Shown here: piece after piece, positions 33,776 through 44,370 of the stretch
How the letters are laid out: the number at the start of each line of letters is the position of its first letter
Numbering within the stretch: the first letter of the stretch is position 1
Source of the DNA: Methanoregula sp. PtaB.Bin085
GTDB lineage: Archaea; Halobacteriota; Methanomicrobia; Methanomicrobiales; Methanospirillaceae
Assembly (NCBI RefSeq): GCF_002067035.1
Contig: NZ_MVQB01000062.1
Location: 62,001 to 126,000 of the forward strand
DNA: 64,000 nt
Direction of reading: 5' to 3'
Position numbers and translations under genes: made by a program
Notes under the pieces: model-generated
Database searches by the model: none
The model's input: the letters and a program-made list of their open reading frames with translations, nothing else
Told to the model about the DNA's origin: nothing

Positions 33776-35308
33776 ATGACGACACCTGAAATCCAGCTTA
33801 ACCTGCAGATCGATGAGTATCTGACGGCAGTGAATAACCAGCCCAAACCCCTGATTATTCCCCTCTGCGCCGAATTGCCATTGCCGGATATCTCTCCTCT
33901 CGACGTGTATACGGGTATCCGGACGGGGTGCGGATTCCTTCTCGAATCGATGGAAGGAAGCGAGAAACTTGCACGATATTCCTTTATCGGTATTGACCCG
34001 GAGTTTGTACTCTCAATCGGGGAATCCGTCACCCTGAACGGTAATGAGCCCTTCGTCTCCATTGCACGGGATCCCGAAGGAAGGGATCCTGTCGAGAGGA
34101 TCAAATCCGTTCTCTCCCGGTTCCATTACGTCAACGTAAAAGCCCCCCGATTTTTCGGAGGCATGGTTGGTTATTTTGCCTACGACTGTGTCTATGCTCT
34201 CTTTGAAAAAGTGCGGGAAGGAAAGACCGTCCGGCCCGGGAACAAAAACGATGTGCCTGATGCCTGTTTCATGTTCACAAAAGACTGCATCGTCATCGAT
34301 CATTGTGACCGGAAAATGTTCATCTTCTCAAGCCCGTTCCTTACGTATGATACTCAATGCGATGAGGAATACCGGAAATGTGCTAACCGGATCCGGATTC
34401 TCGCAGATCGCGTGAACACCCTTGCATCTCAGAAAAAACCGGCAATTGAAAAACAGTGCGGTATCAAAACCGGTACGCAGTTTATTACGCAAGTATCCCG
34501 GGATGCATTCGAGCGTTCTGTTGAGAAGATCAAGTCGCACATCATCGCAGGCGATATCTTCCAGGCAGTCCTTTCACGCCGCATTGAATGCACGATCGCC
34601 GACGACCCCTTTTCCGTCTATGCAGCGCTCCGCGAGATCAATCCCAGCCCCTATATGTATTATCTTGATTTTGGCGACGAGAAGGTTATCGGGGCAAGCC
34701 CCGAGATGCTGGTGAGGGTAGAAAGAAGAAGAGTGACCACGGTACCGATTGCAGGGACACGCCCGCGGGGGAAGACACCGGAAGAGGACGCACAGCTCTC
34801 ACAGGACCTCCTGAATGACGCCAAGGAGCGTGCCGAGCATACCATGCTCGTCGATCTTGCACGGAACGATATCGGGAGGGTTTGCCGGTTCGGGTCTGTG
34901 GATGTCAGCGATTTCATGGCAATTGAAAAATTTTCCCACGTCCAGCACATCGTCTCGACCGTCAGCGGAATCCTGAAGGACAATCTCGACTGCTACGATG
35001 CGTTCAGGTCATGCTTTCCCGCGGGTACCGTCTCGGGTGCACCGAAGATCCGGGCAATGCAGATAATCGACGAACAGGAGTACATGCCACGGGGGCTGTA
35101 TGCAGGTGCGGTAGGATACATCGGCTTCGACCGTAACCTCGACTTCGCGATAGCTATCCGGACAATCGTGGTGAAGGCAGGGACCGCATCCCTGCAGATT
35201 GGGGCAGGGATCGTTGCCGATTCGGTACCGGCTAACGAGTGGACCGAGACCGAGAACAAAGCTGCCGCGATGAAACGGGCAATCGAGCAATCGGGGGTGT
35301 GCTCATGA
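33776..35308 (+). CDS. trpE: Anthranilate synthase component I
   Basis: A 510-residue chorismate-using enzyme that makes anthranilate with TrpG. Key regions are PSPYMYYLDF near residue 292, PIAGTRPRGKT, LLNDAKERAEHTMLVDLARNDIG and GTVSGAPKIRAMQIIDE. The N-terminus has LARYSFIGIDPE, part of the Trp feedback site. The ATG at 33776 lies 7 bp after AGGG, a better spacing than the ATGs at 33746 or 33770. First gene of a seven-gene trp operon. Confidence 0.97.
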   Translation: MTTPEIQLNLQIDEYLTAVNNQPKPLIIPLCAELPLPDISPLDVYTGIRTGCGFLLESMEGSEKLARYSFIGIDPEFVLSIGESVTLNGNEPFVSIARDPEGRDPVERIKSVLSRFHYVNVKAPRFFGGMVGYFAYDCVYALFEKVREGKTVRPGNKNDVPDACFMFTKDCIVIDHCDRKMFIFSSPFLTYDTQCDEEYRKCANRIRILADRVNTLASQKKPAIEKQCGIKTGTQFITQVSRDAFERSVEKIKSHIIAGDIFQAVLSRRIECTIADDPFSVYAALREINPSPYMYYLDFGDEKVIGASPEMLVRVERRRVTTVPIAGTRPRGKTPEEDAQLSQDLLNDAKERAEHTMLVDLARNDIGRVCRFGSVDVSDFMAIEKFSHVQHIVSTVSGILKDNLDCYDAFRSCFPAGTVSGAPKIRAMQIIDEQEYMPRGLYAGAVGYIGFDRNLDFAIAIRTIVVKAGTASLQIGAGIVADSVPANEWTETENKAAAMKRAIEQSGVCS

Positions 35309-35886
35309 TTGTCCTGATCGTGGACTGCTACGACAGTTTTACCTTCAACCTGTACCAGCAGGTAGGGAGGCTCGGCGGGAATCCGGTGGTATTTCCCTGC
35401 GATACGCCGCTTGATACGCTGCAGAAGGTATCGTGCGACCGGATCATACTCTCGCCCGGCCCCGGTACTCCGGAGGACTCCGGCGTCTGTCGCAGCGTGC
35501 TGGAAACCATGAGCCGGACGATTCCGACGCTCGGCGTATGTCTCGGGCACCAGACTATCTGTACCGCGTTTGGAGGTGAGGTTATCCGGGCCCGTCATTT
35601 GATGCACGGGAAGACCTCCCTCATCCTCCATGAAGGAAGGGGACTTTTCACCGGTGTCGCGGCCCCGTTTACCGCCACCCGGTATCATTCCCTGGTTGCA
35701 AAGCGGGAATCCCTTCCGGATACCCTTGAAGTAACGGCATCCAGCGCAGATGACGGGTACGTGATGGGAGTCCGGCATACCGGTTACCCAATCCACGGCG
35801 TCCAGTTCCACCCGGAGAGTATCCTCTCCCAGGAAGGTGACAGGATCATCCAAAATTTCCTCTTTCATCCTGAGGTGAACGCATGA
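35305..35886 (+). CDS. trpG: Anthranilate synthase component II, glutamine amidotransferase
   Basis: A 193-residue class I amidotransferase that supplies ammonia to TrpE. The nucleophile Cys is in [10 protein letters not shown] near residue 77, and the His-x-Glu pair is in GVQFHPESI near 170. The start overlaps the trpE stop (ATGA). Not fused to TrpE or TrpD here. Confidence 0.97.
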   Translation: MIVLIVDCYDSFTFNLYQQVGRLGGNPVVFPCDTPLDTLQKVSCDRIILSPGPGTPEDSGVCRSVLETMSRTIPTLGVCLGHQTICTAFGGEVIRARHLMHGKTSLILHEGRGLFTGVAAPFTATRYHSLVAKRESLPDTLEVTASSADDGYVMGVRHTGYPIHGVQFHPESILSQEGDRIIQNFLFHPEVNA

Positions 35887-36902
35887 ATTTCAAGGAAACC
35901 ATCTCCCGCCTTGCGGAACGGCAGAACCTCTCGTTTGATTGTGCCGGAGAGGTTATGGGCACCATCATGGACGGAAAGGCAACTCAGGCACAGGTCGGGG
36001 CAATCCTCACCGCTCTCCACATGAAGGGTGAAACTCCTGAAGAGATCGCAGCATTTGCAAAGGTCATGCGCAGCCATGCCGTAACGGTGGCACCGGTCAC
36101 CGGAAAAACCCTGGTTGATACATGCGGGACCGGGGGGGATGGGATGCACACGTTCAATATCAGCACCGCATCCGCTTTTGTGGTTGCCGGGGCCGGTATA
36201 CCGGTTGTCAAACACGGGAACCGGAGCATCAGCAGTGCCTGCGGTTCTGCGGATGTGCTCTCGGAACTTGGCGTGAACCTCGCTGTGGATCCCAGAAACC
36301 TTGCCGGAATCGTGGAACGGGTCGGGATCGCGTTTTTCTTTGCACCCAATCATCATCCCGCCATGCGCAACGTCATGCCGGCACGGCAGGAACTCGGGTT
36401 CAGGACGGTCTTCAACATCCTCGGCCCGCTGACCAATCCTGCCGGCGCGCAGGCACAGGTGCTGGGAGTGTACCACCCTTCGCTGACCCGTACCATGGCC
36501 GAAGTACTCAGGATACTCGGGCTTTCCCGCGCAATGGTCGTCCACGGAGCAGGACTGGATGAGATCACAACAACGGGTGTCACCATGGTTTCCGAACTCT
36601 ATGCAGGCAGGGTCCGTTCCTATTCGCTGGACTGCAGTACATTCGGCATCAATCCTGCATCTCTCTCAGACATCAGGGGTGGAACAACCCAAGAGAACGC
36701 TGGAATCATCCGCGAGATCCTTGCAGGGGAAAAAGGGGCCTGCCGGGATATCGTGCTGATGAATGCCGGGGCTGCAATCTGCGTAGGCGGACAGGCCCGC
36801 GATCTCCATGAAGGGATCTCTCTTGCAGAACAATCCATCGATTCCGGCAATGCCCGCGCGCGGATGGATGCCCTTGTTGATGCGACACGGTGCGCCTCAT
36901 GA
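35883..36902 (+). CDS. trpD: Anthranilate phosphoribosyltransferase
   Basis: A 339-residue enzyme that joins anthranilate with PRPP. The motif [17 protein letters not shown] near residue 79 binds PRPP, and [21 protein letters not shown] near 106 is characteristic. Start and stop both use ATGA overlaps with neighbours. Confidence 0.97.
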   Translation: MNFKETISRLAERQNLSFDCAGEVMGTIMDGKATQAQVGAILTALHMKGETPEEIAAFAKVMRSHAVTVAPVTGKTLVDTCGTGGDGMHTFNISTASAFVVAGAGIPVVKHGNRSISSACGSADVLSELGVNLAVDPRNLAGIVERVGIAFFFAPNHHPAMRNVMPARQELGFRTVFNILGPLTNPAGAQAQVLGVYHPSLTRTMAEVLRILGLSRAMVVHGAGLDEITTTGVTMVSELYAGRVRSYSLDCSTFGINPASLSDIRGGTTQENAGIIREILAGEKGACRDIVLMNAGAAICVGGQARDLHEGISLAEQSIDSGNARARMDALVDATRCAS

Positions 36903-37654
36903 TCCTTGATGAGATTATCCGCAGGACCGAGAGGCGGGTTGCCCGGCTCCCGGATTCGTTTCCCGAACACGGAATGAGCCCGCAGCTGATACTTACGGAT
37001 GCCATACAGAACAGGAACGGAAGAAATGCGATCATCGCCGAGATCAAGTGCGCCTCGCCAAGCCGCGGGATTATCCGGAGGAACGTGGATATTCCGATGA
37101 TGGCCGGCGTCCTGGAGCAGGGGGGGTGTGCCGCACTCTCCGTACTGACCGAACCGTACTTTTTCGGAGGAACTGTACTGGACATCGGGCGCGTGAAAAG
37201 TGCCGTGAATCTGCCGGTGCTCCGGAAGGATTTCATCATCGACGAGCGCCAGATCGCCGAATCCCGTGCACTGGGTGCGGATGCAGTACTCCTTATCGCG
37301 GCAATCCTGAAAGACCGGCTGCCGGACTTTGTTGATACAGCTATCGGCACCGGTCTCGAACCGCTCGTCGAGGTCCACACTGCAGACGAGGCTGACGTGG
37401 CGCTTGCAACGAAAGCGGCTATTATCGGGATCAATAACCGCAACCTTGCAACCCTGGGAATCGACCGTTCAACAACCCGGATACTCTCGGAGAGGATCCG
37501 GCAGGAAGGCCGGCTGGTTGTATCGGAGAGCGGTATGCGTTCCGCAGATGATGTAAGGGAGATGAAACCATACTGTGATGCATTCCTGATCGGGTCGTCT
37601 ATCATGTCTCACGAACACCCGCGGAAAAAACTGGAGGAATTCGTATGCGCATAA
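36899..37654 (+). CDS. trpC: Indole-3-glycerol-phosphate synthase
   Basis: A 251-residue TIM-barrel enzyme. It has [12 protein letters not shown] near residue 45, [27 protein letters not shown], and [10 protein letters not shown] near 180. VSESGM follows near 205. The start at 36899 overlaps the trpD stop; a GTG nine bases earlier is inside trpD. Overlap with trpF is 10 bp. Confidence 0.97.
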   Translation: MILDEIIRRTERRVARLPDSFPEHGMSPQLILTDAIQNRNGRNAIIAEIKCASPSRGIIRRNVDIPMMAGVLEQGGCAALSVLTEPYFFGGTVLDIGRVKSAVNLPVLRKDFIIDERQIAESRALGADAVLLIAAILKDRLPDFVDTAIGTGLEPLVEVHTADEADVALATKAAIIGINNRNLATLGIDRSTTRILSERIRQEGRLVVSESGMRSADDVREMKPYCDAFLIGSSIMSHEHPRKKLEEFVCA

Positions 37655-38223
37655 AGATCTGCGGTATCACCCGTCCGGAGGATGCCCAATATGCAGAAAA
37701 AGCGGGAGCCGACGCTATCGGCGTAGTTGTTTTCTCCGGGGGCGTCTCGCGCCGTCACGTCCCTCCCAAGCGGGCGCGTGAGATTTTTGGTGCGGTCGGC
37801 CCGTTCACAACAACGGTGGCTGTATCCCACACTACATCTGAAGAGGAACTCCGCCGGATGATTGCCCTGCGGCCCCACGCCATCCAGATATCCCACCCGT
37901 TCGGGTTTGACGAAAAACCGGATGTGAAGATCATCCGGGTGATCGGGAGGGGAGATCCGCTGCCGGAAGACTGCGATGCGATTATTGTTGATGACAGTCA
38001 CGGACAAGGCCGGGATTTCGACCCGTTGTACGCCGCAGATGCCGTGAAGCGCTCGAAGATCCCGGTTATCCTTGCGGGCGGGCTCACCCAGGAAAATGTC
38101 GGCGAAGCGATCCGGAGGGTCCGGCCGTATGCAGTCGATGTAGCAAGCGGAGTCGAGATCTCACCAGGCATCAAGGATCATGAAAAAATCAGGGCGTTTG
38201 TTGAGGCCGTTAGGAGCGTGTGA
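37645..38223 (+). CDS. trpF: Phosphoribosylanthranilate isomerase
   Basis: A 192-residue TIM-barrel isomerase. [23 protein letters not shown] at the start carries the catalytic Cys, and the Asp is in [12 protein letters not shown]. The end region [17 protein letters not shown] and [15 protein letters not shown] bind phosphate. It is a separate gene, not fused to TrpC. Confidence 0.96.
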   Translation: MRIKICGITRPEDAQYAEKAGADAIGVVVFSGGVSRRHVPPKRAREIFGAVGPFTTTVAVSHTTSEEELRRMIALRPHAIQISHPFGFDEKPDVKIIRVIGRGDPLPEDCDAIIVDDSHGQGRDFDPLYAADAVKRSKIPVILAGGLTQENVGEAIRRVRPYAVDVASGVEISPGIKDHEKIRAFVEAVRSV

Positions 38224-38224
38224 A

Positions 38225-39397
38225 ATGGAGAGAAAAGGAAGATATGGAAAATACGGCGGGCAGTATGTTTCAGAAACGCTCATGGGTGCCCTGATAGAAC
38301 TGCAGACCGCATACGAAAGGATCAAAAAAGACAGGAATTTTGCCCGGGAACTTACGTCCCTCCAGGGAGAATATGCCGGCCGTGAAACGCCACTTACGTT
38401 CTGCCCCAACGCCTCGCGGGAGCTGGGGTGCAGGATTTACCTGAAGCGGGAAGACCTTGTCCACGGGGGTTCCCACAAGCTGAACAACACGCTGGGCCAG
38501 GCACTCCTTGCAAAGCGTATGGGCAAGAAGCGCCTCATAGCCGAGACCGGCGCCGGGCAGCACGGGGTAGCCACTGCGATTGTCGGGGCAGCACTCGGAC
38601 TGCCGGTCGAGGTCTACATGGGCGAGGTTGACACAAAACGGCAGGCGCTCAATGTATACCGGATGGAACTGATGGGAGCAAGAGTGATACCGGTCAAATC
38701 GGGCACCCGGACCCTTAAGGACGCCATCAACGAAGCGCTCCGCGACTGGGTGGCAAACGTCCGCGACACCCATTACCTCATCGGTTCCGTTGTAGGACCC
38801 CACCCGTTTCCCCTGATGGTCCGTGACTTCCAGTCCGTGATCGGCAGGGAAGCCCGCCGGCAGGTAATGAAAAAAGAGGACAGGCTCCCTGATACCATCG
38901 TTGCCTGTGTCGGGGGCGGATCGAACGCCATGGGCATCTTCTACCCGTTCGTGAAGGACGACGTGGAGCTGATCGGGGTAGAGGCCGGGGGTGAGGGGAT
39001 CGACACCGGAAAACACTCGGCAACCCTCTGTGCCGGTGAAGCCGGAGTGCTGCACGGAACGCTCTCCTATCTTCTGCAGGATGCGAACGGGCAGGTTCTC
39101 CCGACGCACAGCATCTCCGCGGGACTTGACTACCCGGGTGTCGGTCCCGAACACTCGATGCTGAAGGACAGCGGAAGGGTCACGTATACGGCTGTAAATG
39201 ACCCCGATGTTCTCGGGGCATTCCGGTTCCTCTCCCGGAACGAGGGGATTATCCCGGCACTCGAATCGGCCCATGCCGTTGCGTGGGTGATGAAGAATGC
39301 GGACCGGTTTGACCGCGACGATATTGTTGTCATCAACCTCTCCGGGAGAGGCGACAAGGATGTGGCTGAAGTGGCCGCGCTCGAAGGGAGGATATGA
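38225..39397 (+). CDS. trpB: Tryptophan synthase beta subunit
   Basis: A 390-residue PLP enzyme that joins indole and serine. The PLP lysine is in [15 protein letters not shown] near residue 85, and the phosphate loop is [10 protein letters not shown] near 230. The start [17 protein letters not shown] is typical of the TrpB1 form that partners TrpA. ATG 38225 is 8 bp after AGGAG; the frame upstream is inside trpF. Confidence 0.97.
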   Translation: MERKGRYGKYGGQYVSETLMGALIELQTAYERIKKDRNFARELTSLQGEYAGRETPLTFCPNASRELGCRIYLKREDLVHGGSHKLNNTLGQALLAKRMGKKRLIAETGAGQHGVATAIVGAALGLPVEVYMGEVDTKRQALNVYRMELMGARVIPVKSGTRTLKDAINEALRDWVANVRDTHYLIGSVVGPHPFPLMVRDFQSVIGREARRQVMKKEDRLPDTIVACVGGGSNAMGIFYPFVKDDVELIGVEAGGEGIDTGKHSATLCAGEAGVLHGTLSYLLQDANGQVLPTHSISAGLDYPGVGPEHSMLKDSGRVTYTAVNDPDVLGAFRFLSRNEGIIPALESAHAVAWVMKNADRFDRDDIVVINLSGRGDKDVAEVAALEGRI

Positions 39398-40185
39398 TGG
39401 GGCGGATTGAAACGGTATTTGCGAACCTTGATCGACCGGCATTCATCGGGTTTACCGTTGCAGGAGACCCGGACAGGGAGACCAGCATCCGGGCAGCACT
39501 TGCCCTTATTGAGGGCGGAACCGATATCCTTGAACTGGGCATCCCGTTCTCCGATCCGGTTGCCGATGGCCCGACCATCCAGAAGGCCGACGAACGGGCG
39601 ATTGCTGCGGGCACGACCGTTGACACGGTCTTTGAGATCGTCCGCACCCTCCGGAAAAAAACCGGTGTCCCCGTTGTCTTCCTCGCCTACTACAACATGA
39701 TCTATCACCGGGGGATTGACAGGTTTTACCGGGAAGCGCGTGATGCCGGGGTTGACGGGATCCTCATTGCGGACATGCCCGTCGAGGAGTCTGACGACGT
39801 GTTCGAAACAGCTCTCCACTACGGGATCGATCCAATCTTCCTCATCACCCAAACTACATCTGACGACCGCATCAGGAAGATCGCTGCCCGGGCTCATGGG
39901 TACCTGTATCTGGTCGCAGTCCTTGGCGTCACGGGTGTCCGGGATACGGTTTCGGCCGGTGCAATCGATCTGTTACAGAGAGTCAGGAAGCAGACAAAGG
40001 TTCCCCTTGCCCTCGGTTTCGGCATTTCAACCCCCGACCATGCAAAAATCTGTTCGGATGCTGGTGCCGATGGCGTTATCGTCGGCAGCGCTATCGTCGA
40101 TATTGTCGGCAGGAACGTGGGGGACCCGGCAGCGATGGAACGGGAGCTGAAGTCGTATGTCGCCCGGATGAAAAAAGATCTCTGA
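39394..40185 (+). CDS. trpA: Tryptophan synthase alpha subunit
   Basis: A 263-residue TIM-barrel enzyme that cleaves indole-3-glycerol phosphate. The catalytic Glu is in [19 protein letters not shown] near residue 48, and the Asp near 60. [14 protein letters not shown] and [15 protein letters not shown] follow. It ends the operon; a convergent gene begins 14 bp later. Confidence 0.97.
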   Translation: MMGRIETVFANLDRPAFIGFTVAGDPDRETSIRAALALIEGGTDILELGIPFSDPVADGPTIQKADERAIAAGTTVDTVFEIVRTLRKKTGVPVVFLAYYNMIYHRGIDRFYREARDAGVDGILIADMPVEESDDVFETALHYGIDPIFLITQTTSDDRIRKIAARAHGYLYLVAVLGVTGVRDTVSAGAIDLLQRVRKQTKVPLALGFGISTPDHAKICSDAGADGVIVGSAIVDIVGRNVGDPAAMERELKSYVARMKKDL

Positions 40186-40199
40186 CCCGATACCCTTTT

Positions 40200-40718
40200 T
40201 TATTCTACCACATCGCCGCAATACCCATGCTGGGAGAGAATTGCCATGACCTGCGTATTCCATCCGGGATCGGGTTCGTTCGGTTTTTGGGTGTGCGGAA
40301 GGTGGGAGATGTGCTCTTTCCATATCGTTTCCAGGGCCTCATCGGAGGTCCGGATCTCGTTCTGGCCGATGACCCGGCCCACGAGCTTCCCCTCCCGGTT
40401 ATGGATCAGCATCCGGTAGCAGCGGAACTCCCGGCATACCGGCGGGCGGGTCGGGTAGACCGTACAGACAAAACCGTTCCCCTCAGGATTTTTTATGAGA
40501 AACAGGCACTTTTTTTCCTGGTTTCCTGTTTCCTGCGTATTCAGAAATGTGTCGGAGATCTCCCCGGCATATTCCGGCTGGACATGCACAAGGACAAGGT
40601 CATTGGTGATGCCGTACCGGCAATAGTAATCACGCTCCGTCAGCTGGCGTTCTATCCTGATAAATTCCCCGAAGCTCCTGCAGCATTTCCCGCACCAGTC
40701 ACACACAAACTCTGCCAT
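40200..40718 (-). CDS. YkgJ-family cysteine cluster protein
   Basis: A 172-residue protein with Cys-rich motifs: CDWCGKCCRSF near the start, CLFLIK mid-way, and CTVYPTRPPVCREFRCYR. This is the YkgJ-type family, which probably binds zinc or an Fe-S cluster; function is unknown. It ends very close to trpA and is divergent from arsC. Confidence 0.85.
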   Translation of the reverse strand: MAEFVCDWCGKCCRSFGEFIRIERQLTERDYYCRYGITNDLVLVHVQPEYAGEISDTFLNTQETGNQEKKCLFLIKNPEGNGFVCTVYPTRPPVCREFRCYRMLIHNREGKLVGRVIGQNEIRTSDEALETIWKEHISHLPHTQKPNEPDPGWNTQVMAILSQHGYCGDVVE

Positions 40719-40876
40719 GGATACCGGATTTTTGGCGCCGGGGCTGATAAACTGCGCGAGTATTCCGGCCGGTTGTGCCCTTTTGCCGTTCCTGAATTAC
40801 CTGTCAGAACGCTGTATGGCAGGTATGCCAAAAAATGTACAAATAGTGATGGTACACATTCTTTTAGCGGGAGATT

Positions 40877-40939
40877 ATGACAGAAATATCATGTGCTGCA
40901 GGAGAGCAGGAACCTGATCAGGATCGGGGGATGGAATGA
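40877..40939 (+). CDS. Possible 20-codon upstream ORF coupled to arsC
   Basis: ATG at 40877 follows GGGAG at 40869-40873 and opens a 20-residue frame, MTEISCAAGEQEPDQDRGME, whose TGA overlaps the arsC start (ATGA). An ORF this short may be chance, but the ribosome binding site and the exact overlap suggest translational coupling or a leader peptide. Confidence 0.35.
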   Translation: MTEISCAAGEQEPDQDRGME

Positions 40940-41361
40940 CGGGGAAACCGCGAATTCTTTTTGTGTGTACGGCAAACGCCGCCCGCTCCCAGATGGCAGA
41001 AGGGCTGCTCCGGGCAAAATATGGCGACCGGTACGACGCGTTCAGCGCCGGAACCCGCCAGTCAAAGGTGAGTGTACGGGCGATTATGGTGATGAAGGAG
41101 ATTGGGATCGACATTTCAGGTCACCGTTCAAAAACCCTTGCAGAATTTGATGGATTCCCTGTCGATCTTGCCGTAACCCTGTGCGACAACGCACATGCGA
41201 TCTGCCCGGTTGTCCATGGTGCAAAAAAGACAATACATCAGGGATTTGCCGATCCCCACCTCACACCGGGAACAGACGATGAGGTGCTTGAAGGGTATCG
41301 GAAGGTCAGGGATCAAATATCAGCATGGATCGACAGCGAGTTCGGGAGGAAAGACGGGTAA
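40936..41361 (+). CDS. arsC: Low-molecular-weight phosphatase / thioredoxin-type arsenate reductase
   Basis: A 141-residue LMW protein-tyrosine-phosphatase-fold enzyme. The P-loop is VCTANAARSQMAEG near residue 9, and a Cys pair sits in LCDNAHAIC near 80, which in ArsC enzymes relays the disulfide. FADPHLTPGTDDE near 105 is the Asp loop. It either reduces arsenate or dephosphorylates proteins; the Cys pair favours ArsC. A GGGGGATGGA sequence lies before the ATG. Confidence 0.85.
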   Translation: MTGKPRILFVCTANAARSQMAEGLLRAKYGDRYDAFSAGTRQSKVSVRAIMVMKEIGIDISGHRSKTLAEFDGFPVDLAVTLCDNAHAICPVVHGAKKTIHQGFADPHLTPGTDDEVLEGYRKVRDQISAWIDSEFGRKDG

Positions 41362-41403
41362 CTATCCTGTCAGGAATTCCCGCGCGAGGGAAAATTGCTG
41401 AAT

Positions 41404-42234
41404 TCATGGCTCCCGGAGGACACGACAGACCTTTTCCATCAGGGCGTGGTGCCTGCGGAGATGGTTCATGAATGTACTGCTGCGCTCCCGGTCAGGAAGA
41501 GGCTCCCAGCTCAGGCCGCAGTCGGTATCCCAGAGCACCAGCCCTTCGGCAGGGGCCGGGGACAAGGGTTTATCGATCACTCCTCCCAGATACTCCCGGA
41601 TAGTATCAGCTCCGATCTCGCCGTATCCCACGCGGAGGAGTGCTGCCGCCATGCACCGGACCTGGTGCCACAGGAAACTCTCCGCGGTCACTTCGAGATA
41701 CAGGAAACCGTCCTCTTTTGCAACCCGAATCCCGAGTATGTTCCGCAGGGGGTTCTTGTCCTTCACGCGGGCAAAATTCGAGAAATCATGAACTCCAAGA
41801 AAATGCCGGCATGCCTTTTCCATCTCCTCCACTTCTTTCGGGGATTCAGAGAAATAATAACGGTATGTCCGCGACCTGGCATCATAGCGCGGGTGGAATT
41901 CTGCCGGAACAGCTGCATACGCTGAGCACCACAGGTCCGGCGGGAGCTGGAGGTTGATCGTCGCGATCGCACGATCGGGAGCGTCCGTGGTAAATGCAAT
42001 AACCTGCCCGCGGGCATGGACGCCACGATCCGTCCTTCCGGCTGACTGGAATCCTGCCAGCCTCCAGTCGGAGAACAGGCTCAGCCGCTGGCAGGCAGCG
42101 ATAAACTCACCTTCAACCGTGCGGCTTTGCGCCTGCATCTGCGAGCCGTAGAACCTGCTGCCGAGGTACGAGACCCGGAAGGCCAGCCTTACCGCAGATG
42201 GACGTGGCGGGTTATCCGTTTTATCTTCTTCCAT
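41404..42234 (-). CDS. truA: tRNA pseudouridine synthase TruA
   Basis: A 276-residue enzyme for pseudouridines at positions 38-40 of tRNAs. The catalytic Asp is in SAGRTDRGVHARGQVIAF near residue 69, and FLWHQVRCMAAALLRVG near 188 is typical. The start overlaps the PHP gene end by 46 bp; no later start codon is available before the conserved VSYLGSRFYGSQ, so the overlap seems real. Confidence 0.95.
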   Translation of the reverse strand: MEEDKTDNPPRPSAVRLAFRVSYLGSRFYGSQMQAQSRTVEGEFIAACQRLSLFSDWRLAGFQSAGRTDRGVHARGQVIAFTTDAPDRAIATINLQLPPDLWCSAYAAVPAEFHPRYDARSRTYRYYFSESPKEVEEMEKACRHFLGVHDFSNFARVKDKNPLRNILGIRVAKEDGFLYLEVTAESFLWHQVRCMAAALLRVGYGEIGADTIREYLGGVIDKPLSPAPAEGLVLWDTDCGLSWEPLPDRERSSTFMNHLRRHHALMEKVCRVLREP

Positions 42235-42866
42235 GTGTTGTTGATGGACTGGCGCGTATAGGTGCGCAGCGGCGTCTTTTTCCCGCCGCAGGAGACTTTT
42301 CCGGCACGGATCGCATCAAGGATCGCCGGGACATTTTTTTCGGCATCGACATACGTTCTTCCGAACCCGACAAAGCGGGCATGGTGGGCATCGCTTCCCC
42401 CTACGCAGGGCTTGCCAAGGCGCTTTGCGATCCGTGCGGCCTTGGTATTGGCCGATCCCACGATATAACGGCTGTTGAACACTTCAACCGCATCAACTGC
42501 GGCCATCCCGGCTTTTTTCCTGCGGGCAACCCCGTGACGCCAGACATGATAGGGGTGGGGAAGGATCGCAAGGGCTCCCATGCGACGGGCGATCTCAACG
42601 GTGACAAGTACATCCAGCCCGGCAGGTATAATCTCGGTGACTCCCAGCACCAGGAGGTGTCCCTGTTTTGTCGAGACCTCGATCCCCGGGATCACAAGGA
42701 TGCTTGTGACGCAGGCGAGGGCATGCTTCGCACCATCAACCGAGTCATGGTCGGTGATAGCTATGGCGTCGAGTCCGGCCTCCTCCGCCCGTTTCAGGAT
42801 CTCTTCGACACTGCTCTCGCCGTCTTTTGAGAAGTTTGTATGTACATGCAGGTCGCAGGTCAGCAT
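42189..42866 (-). CDS. PHP-domain phosphoesterase
   Basis: A 225-residue metal-dependent phosphoesterase. Motif 1 is DLHVHTNFSKDG, followed by ITDHDSVDG near residue 38, HPYHVWRHG near 105 and GSDAHHARFVG near 157. These His/Asp clusters bind several metals. It may act on nucleotides or histidinol phosphate; the substrate is unknown. The basic C-terminus overlaps truA. Confidence 0.9.
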   Translation of the reverse strand: MLTCDLHVHTNFSKDGESSVEEILKRAEEAGLDAIAITDHDSVDGAKHALACVTSILVIPGIEVSTKQGHLLVLGVTEIIPAGLDVLVTVEIARRMGALAILPHPYHVWRHGVARRKKAGMAAVDAVEVFNSRYIVGSANTKAARIAKRLGKPCVGGSDAHHARFVGFGRTYVDAEKNVPAILDAIRAGKVSCGGKKTPLRTYTRQSINNTWKKIKRITRHVHLR

Positions 42867-42907
42867 CTGATCATAGTGTTTTTATCTCTCTGGTATTAAG
42901 GGAACTT

Positions 42908-44320
42908 ATGCGCATTCTCCTTCCCACCGGGGCTTCCACCGAACCGCAGGTGAAGCGCGCAGCAGCGGGATATGATGCCGATGTCGTGGTGACCGGGGAG
43001 ATTGCCTCGTTTCTGACCCCCCATGCCCTCCGCATGCTCCTGAAGGGAAAAACGTATGACTGCGTTATTATCTCCGGCATGTGCACGGCATCCTTCGAAC
43101 AGGTAGAACGTGAGACCGGAGTCCCCATATTCCGCGGGCCCCGCCATGCGGCGGACCTGGAACTTGTACTGCCGCTTCTGGAAACCACTGAACTGTCGCG
43201 CTCGATCCCTGCTGACGATTTTCTTGCCGCGAGAAAAGTGGAGCAGGCACTTCACCGGATCCATGAACAGGAAAAGAATGCGGTTCCTGATTTTATCATA
43301 CGGGGTGTAAAAATCGGGGGGGACTCGCGGATGAAAGTCCTTGCAGAGATCATGGATGCCCATAAATGCGGGGATATCAGGCGCCTTGTCCACCAGTATC
43401 TTGTTTCAGGTGCGGATATTGTCGATCTGGGTTTCGGGTTCGATGCTGTACCGGAAGATGTCTCCCGGGTCTTCTCCCTCCTGTCGGAAACCGATGCCCC
43501 GCTGGCAGTTGATACACAGGATCCCTCACTGATCCGGGCAGCACTCGGCCGTGCCGATATTATACTCAGCCTGCAGGAGACAAATATTCCCGTGATTGGA
43601 AAAGAAATTGCAAAAGCGGGTGCAGCTGCCGTCGTAGTACCGGGCAATAGTTCGCTTGTAAAAAACATCTCTCTTGCAAAGAAAGCAGGTATCCGGTGCA
43701 TCATTGCCGATCCGCTCCTCCAGCCGGTCGGTTCCGGGTTCGTCTCTTCCCTTGGCAGGTTCAAAAAGACCGGCTGCCCGCTCTTTTTTGGTGCAGGGAA
43801 TGTCGTGGAGCTCTTTGACGCAGATTCCATCGGAATGAACGCGCTCCTGTCCGGCATTGCTGCTGAAGCCGGCGCCTCCGTAATTTTCACCAGTGAGCAT
43901 TCAGACAAGACACAGGGATCCATCCGCGAGATGCGACGGGCAACGGAGATGATGGTCCTTGCACAGGGGCGTCCCTATCCCAAGGACCTCGGGCTCGACC
44001 TCCTTGTACTCAAGGAGAAGCGGCGCCGGAGGGAACCTCCGCTCGATTTCATCACTTCGCGGCCGGCACGCCCGATGCCTGACCAGATTACGTATGATCC
44101 CAAAGGTAATTTCCGGATTGGGATTGAAGGCGACCAGATCGTTGCGGTTATCCATAAAAAAGCCGTCAGGGGGCGCCGGTGGCAGGATGTTCTGTACAGT
44201 ATCATTTCCCAGGGAGATGTTTCCCTCCTCGATCATGCAGGGTATCTTGGCCGTGAACTGTTCAAAGCGGAACTCGCGATCCGGTACGGGAGGAGCTTTG
44301 AGCAGGACGGGGAATTCTGA
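42908..44320 (+). CDS. Dihydropteroate synthase-related protein
   Basis: A 470-residue protein of the archaeal DHPS-related family (MJ0107 type). The N-terminal 140 residues are a separate domain. The pterin-binding-like barrel shows ADIVDLGFGFDAVPEDV near residue 175, PLAVDTQDPSLI, and LFFGAGNVVELFDAD. A C-terminal domain follows. It may contribute to methanopterin synthesis, but this is inference. A TATA-like TTTTTATC lies about 28 bp upstream of the ATG, with AAGGGA as Shine-Dalgarno. Frames further upstream lie within the divergent PHP gene. Confidence 0.85.
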   Translation: MRILLPTGASTEPQVKRAAAGYDADVVVTGEIASFLTPHALRMLLKGKTYDCVIISGMCTASFEQVERETGVPIFRGPRHAADLELVLPLLETTELSRSIPADDFLAARKVEQALHRIHEQEKNAVPDFIIRGVKIGGDSRMKVLAEIMDAHKCGDIRRLVHQYLVSGADIVDLGFGFDAVPEDVSRVFSLLSETDAPLAVDTQDPSLIRAALGRADIILSLQETNIPVIGKEIAKAGAAAVVVPGNSSLVKNISLAKKAGIRCIIADPLLQPVGSGFVSSLGRFKKTGCPLFFGAGNVVELFDADSIGMNALLSGIAAEAGASVIFTSEHSDKTQGSIREMRRATEMMVLAQGRPYPKDLGLDLLVLKEKRRRREPPLDFITSRPARPMPDQITYDPKGNFRIGIEGDQIVAVIHKKAVRGRRWQDVLYSIISQGDVSLLDHAGYLGRELFKAELAIRYGRSFEQDGEF

Positions 44321-44370
44321 AGTTATGGACTTGATGCGGGTTTTTTTAGATACCCGGAAAAGGTAATGCT

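Noticed and set aside
38270-39442. 390-codon open frame antisense to trpB
   Set aside because: trpB is certain from its motifs; the reverse frame shows no domain.
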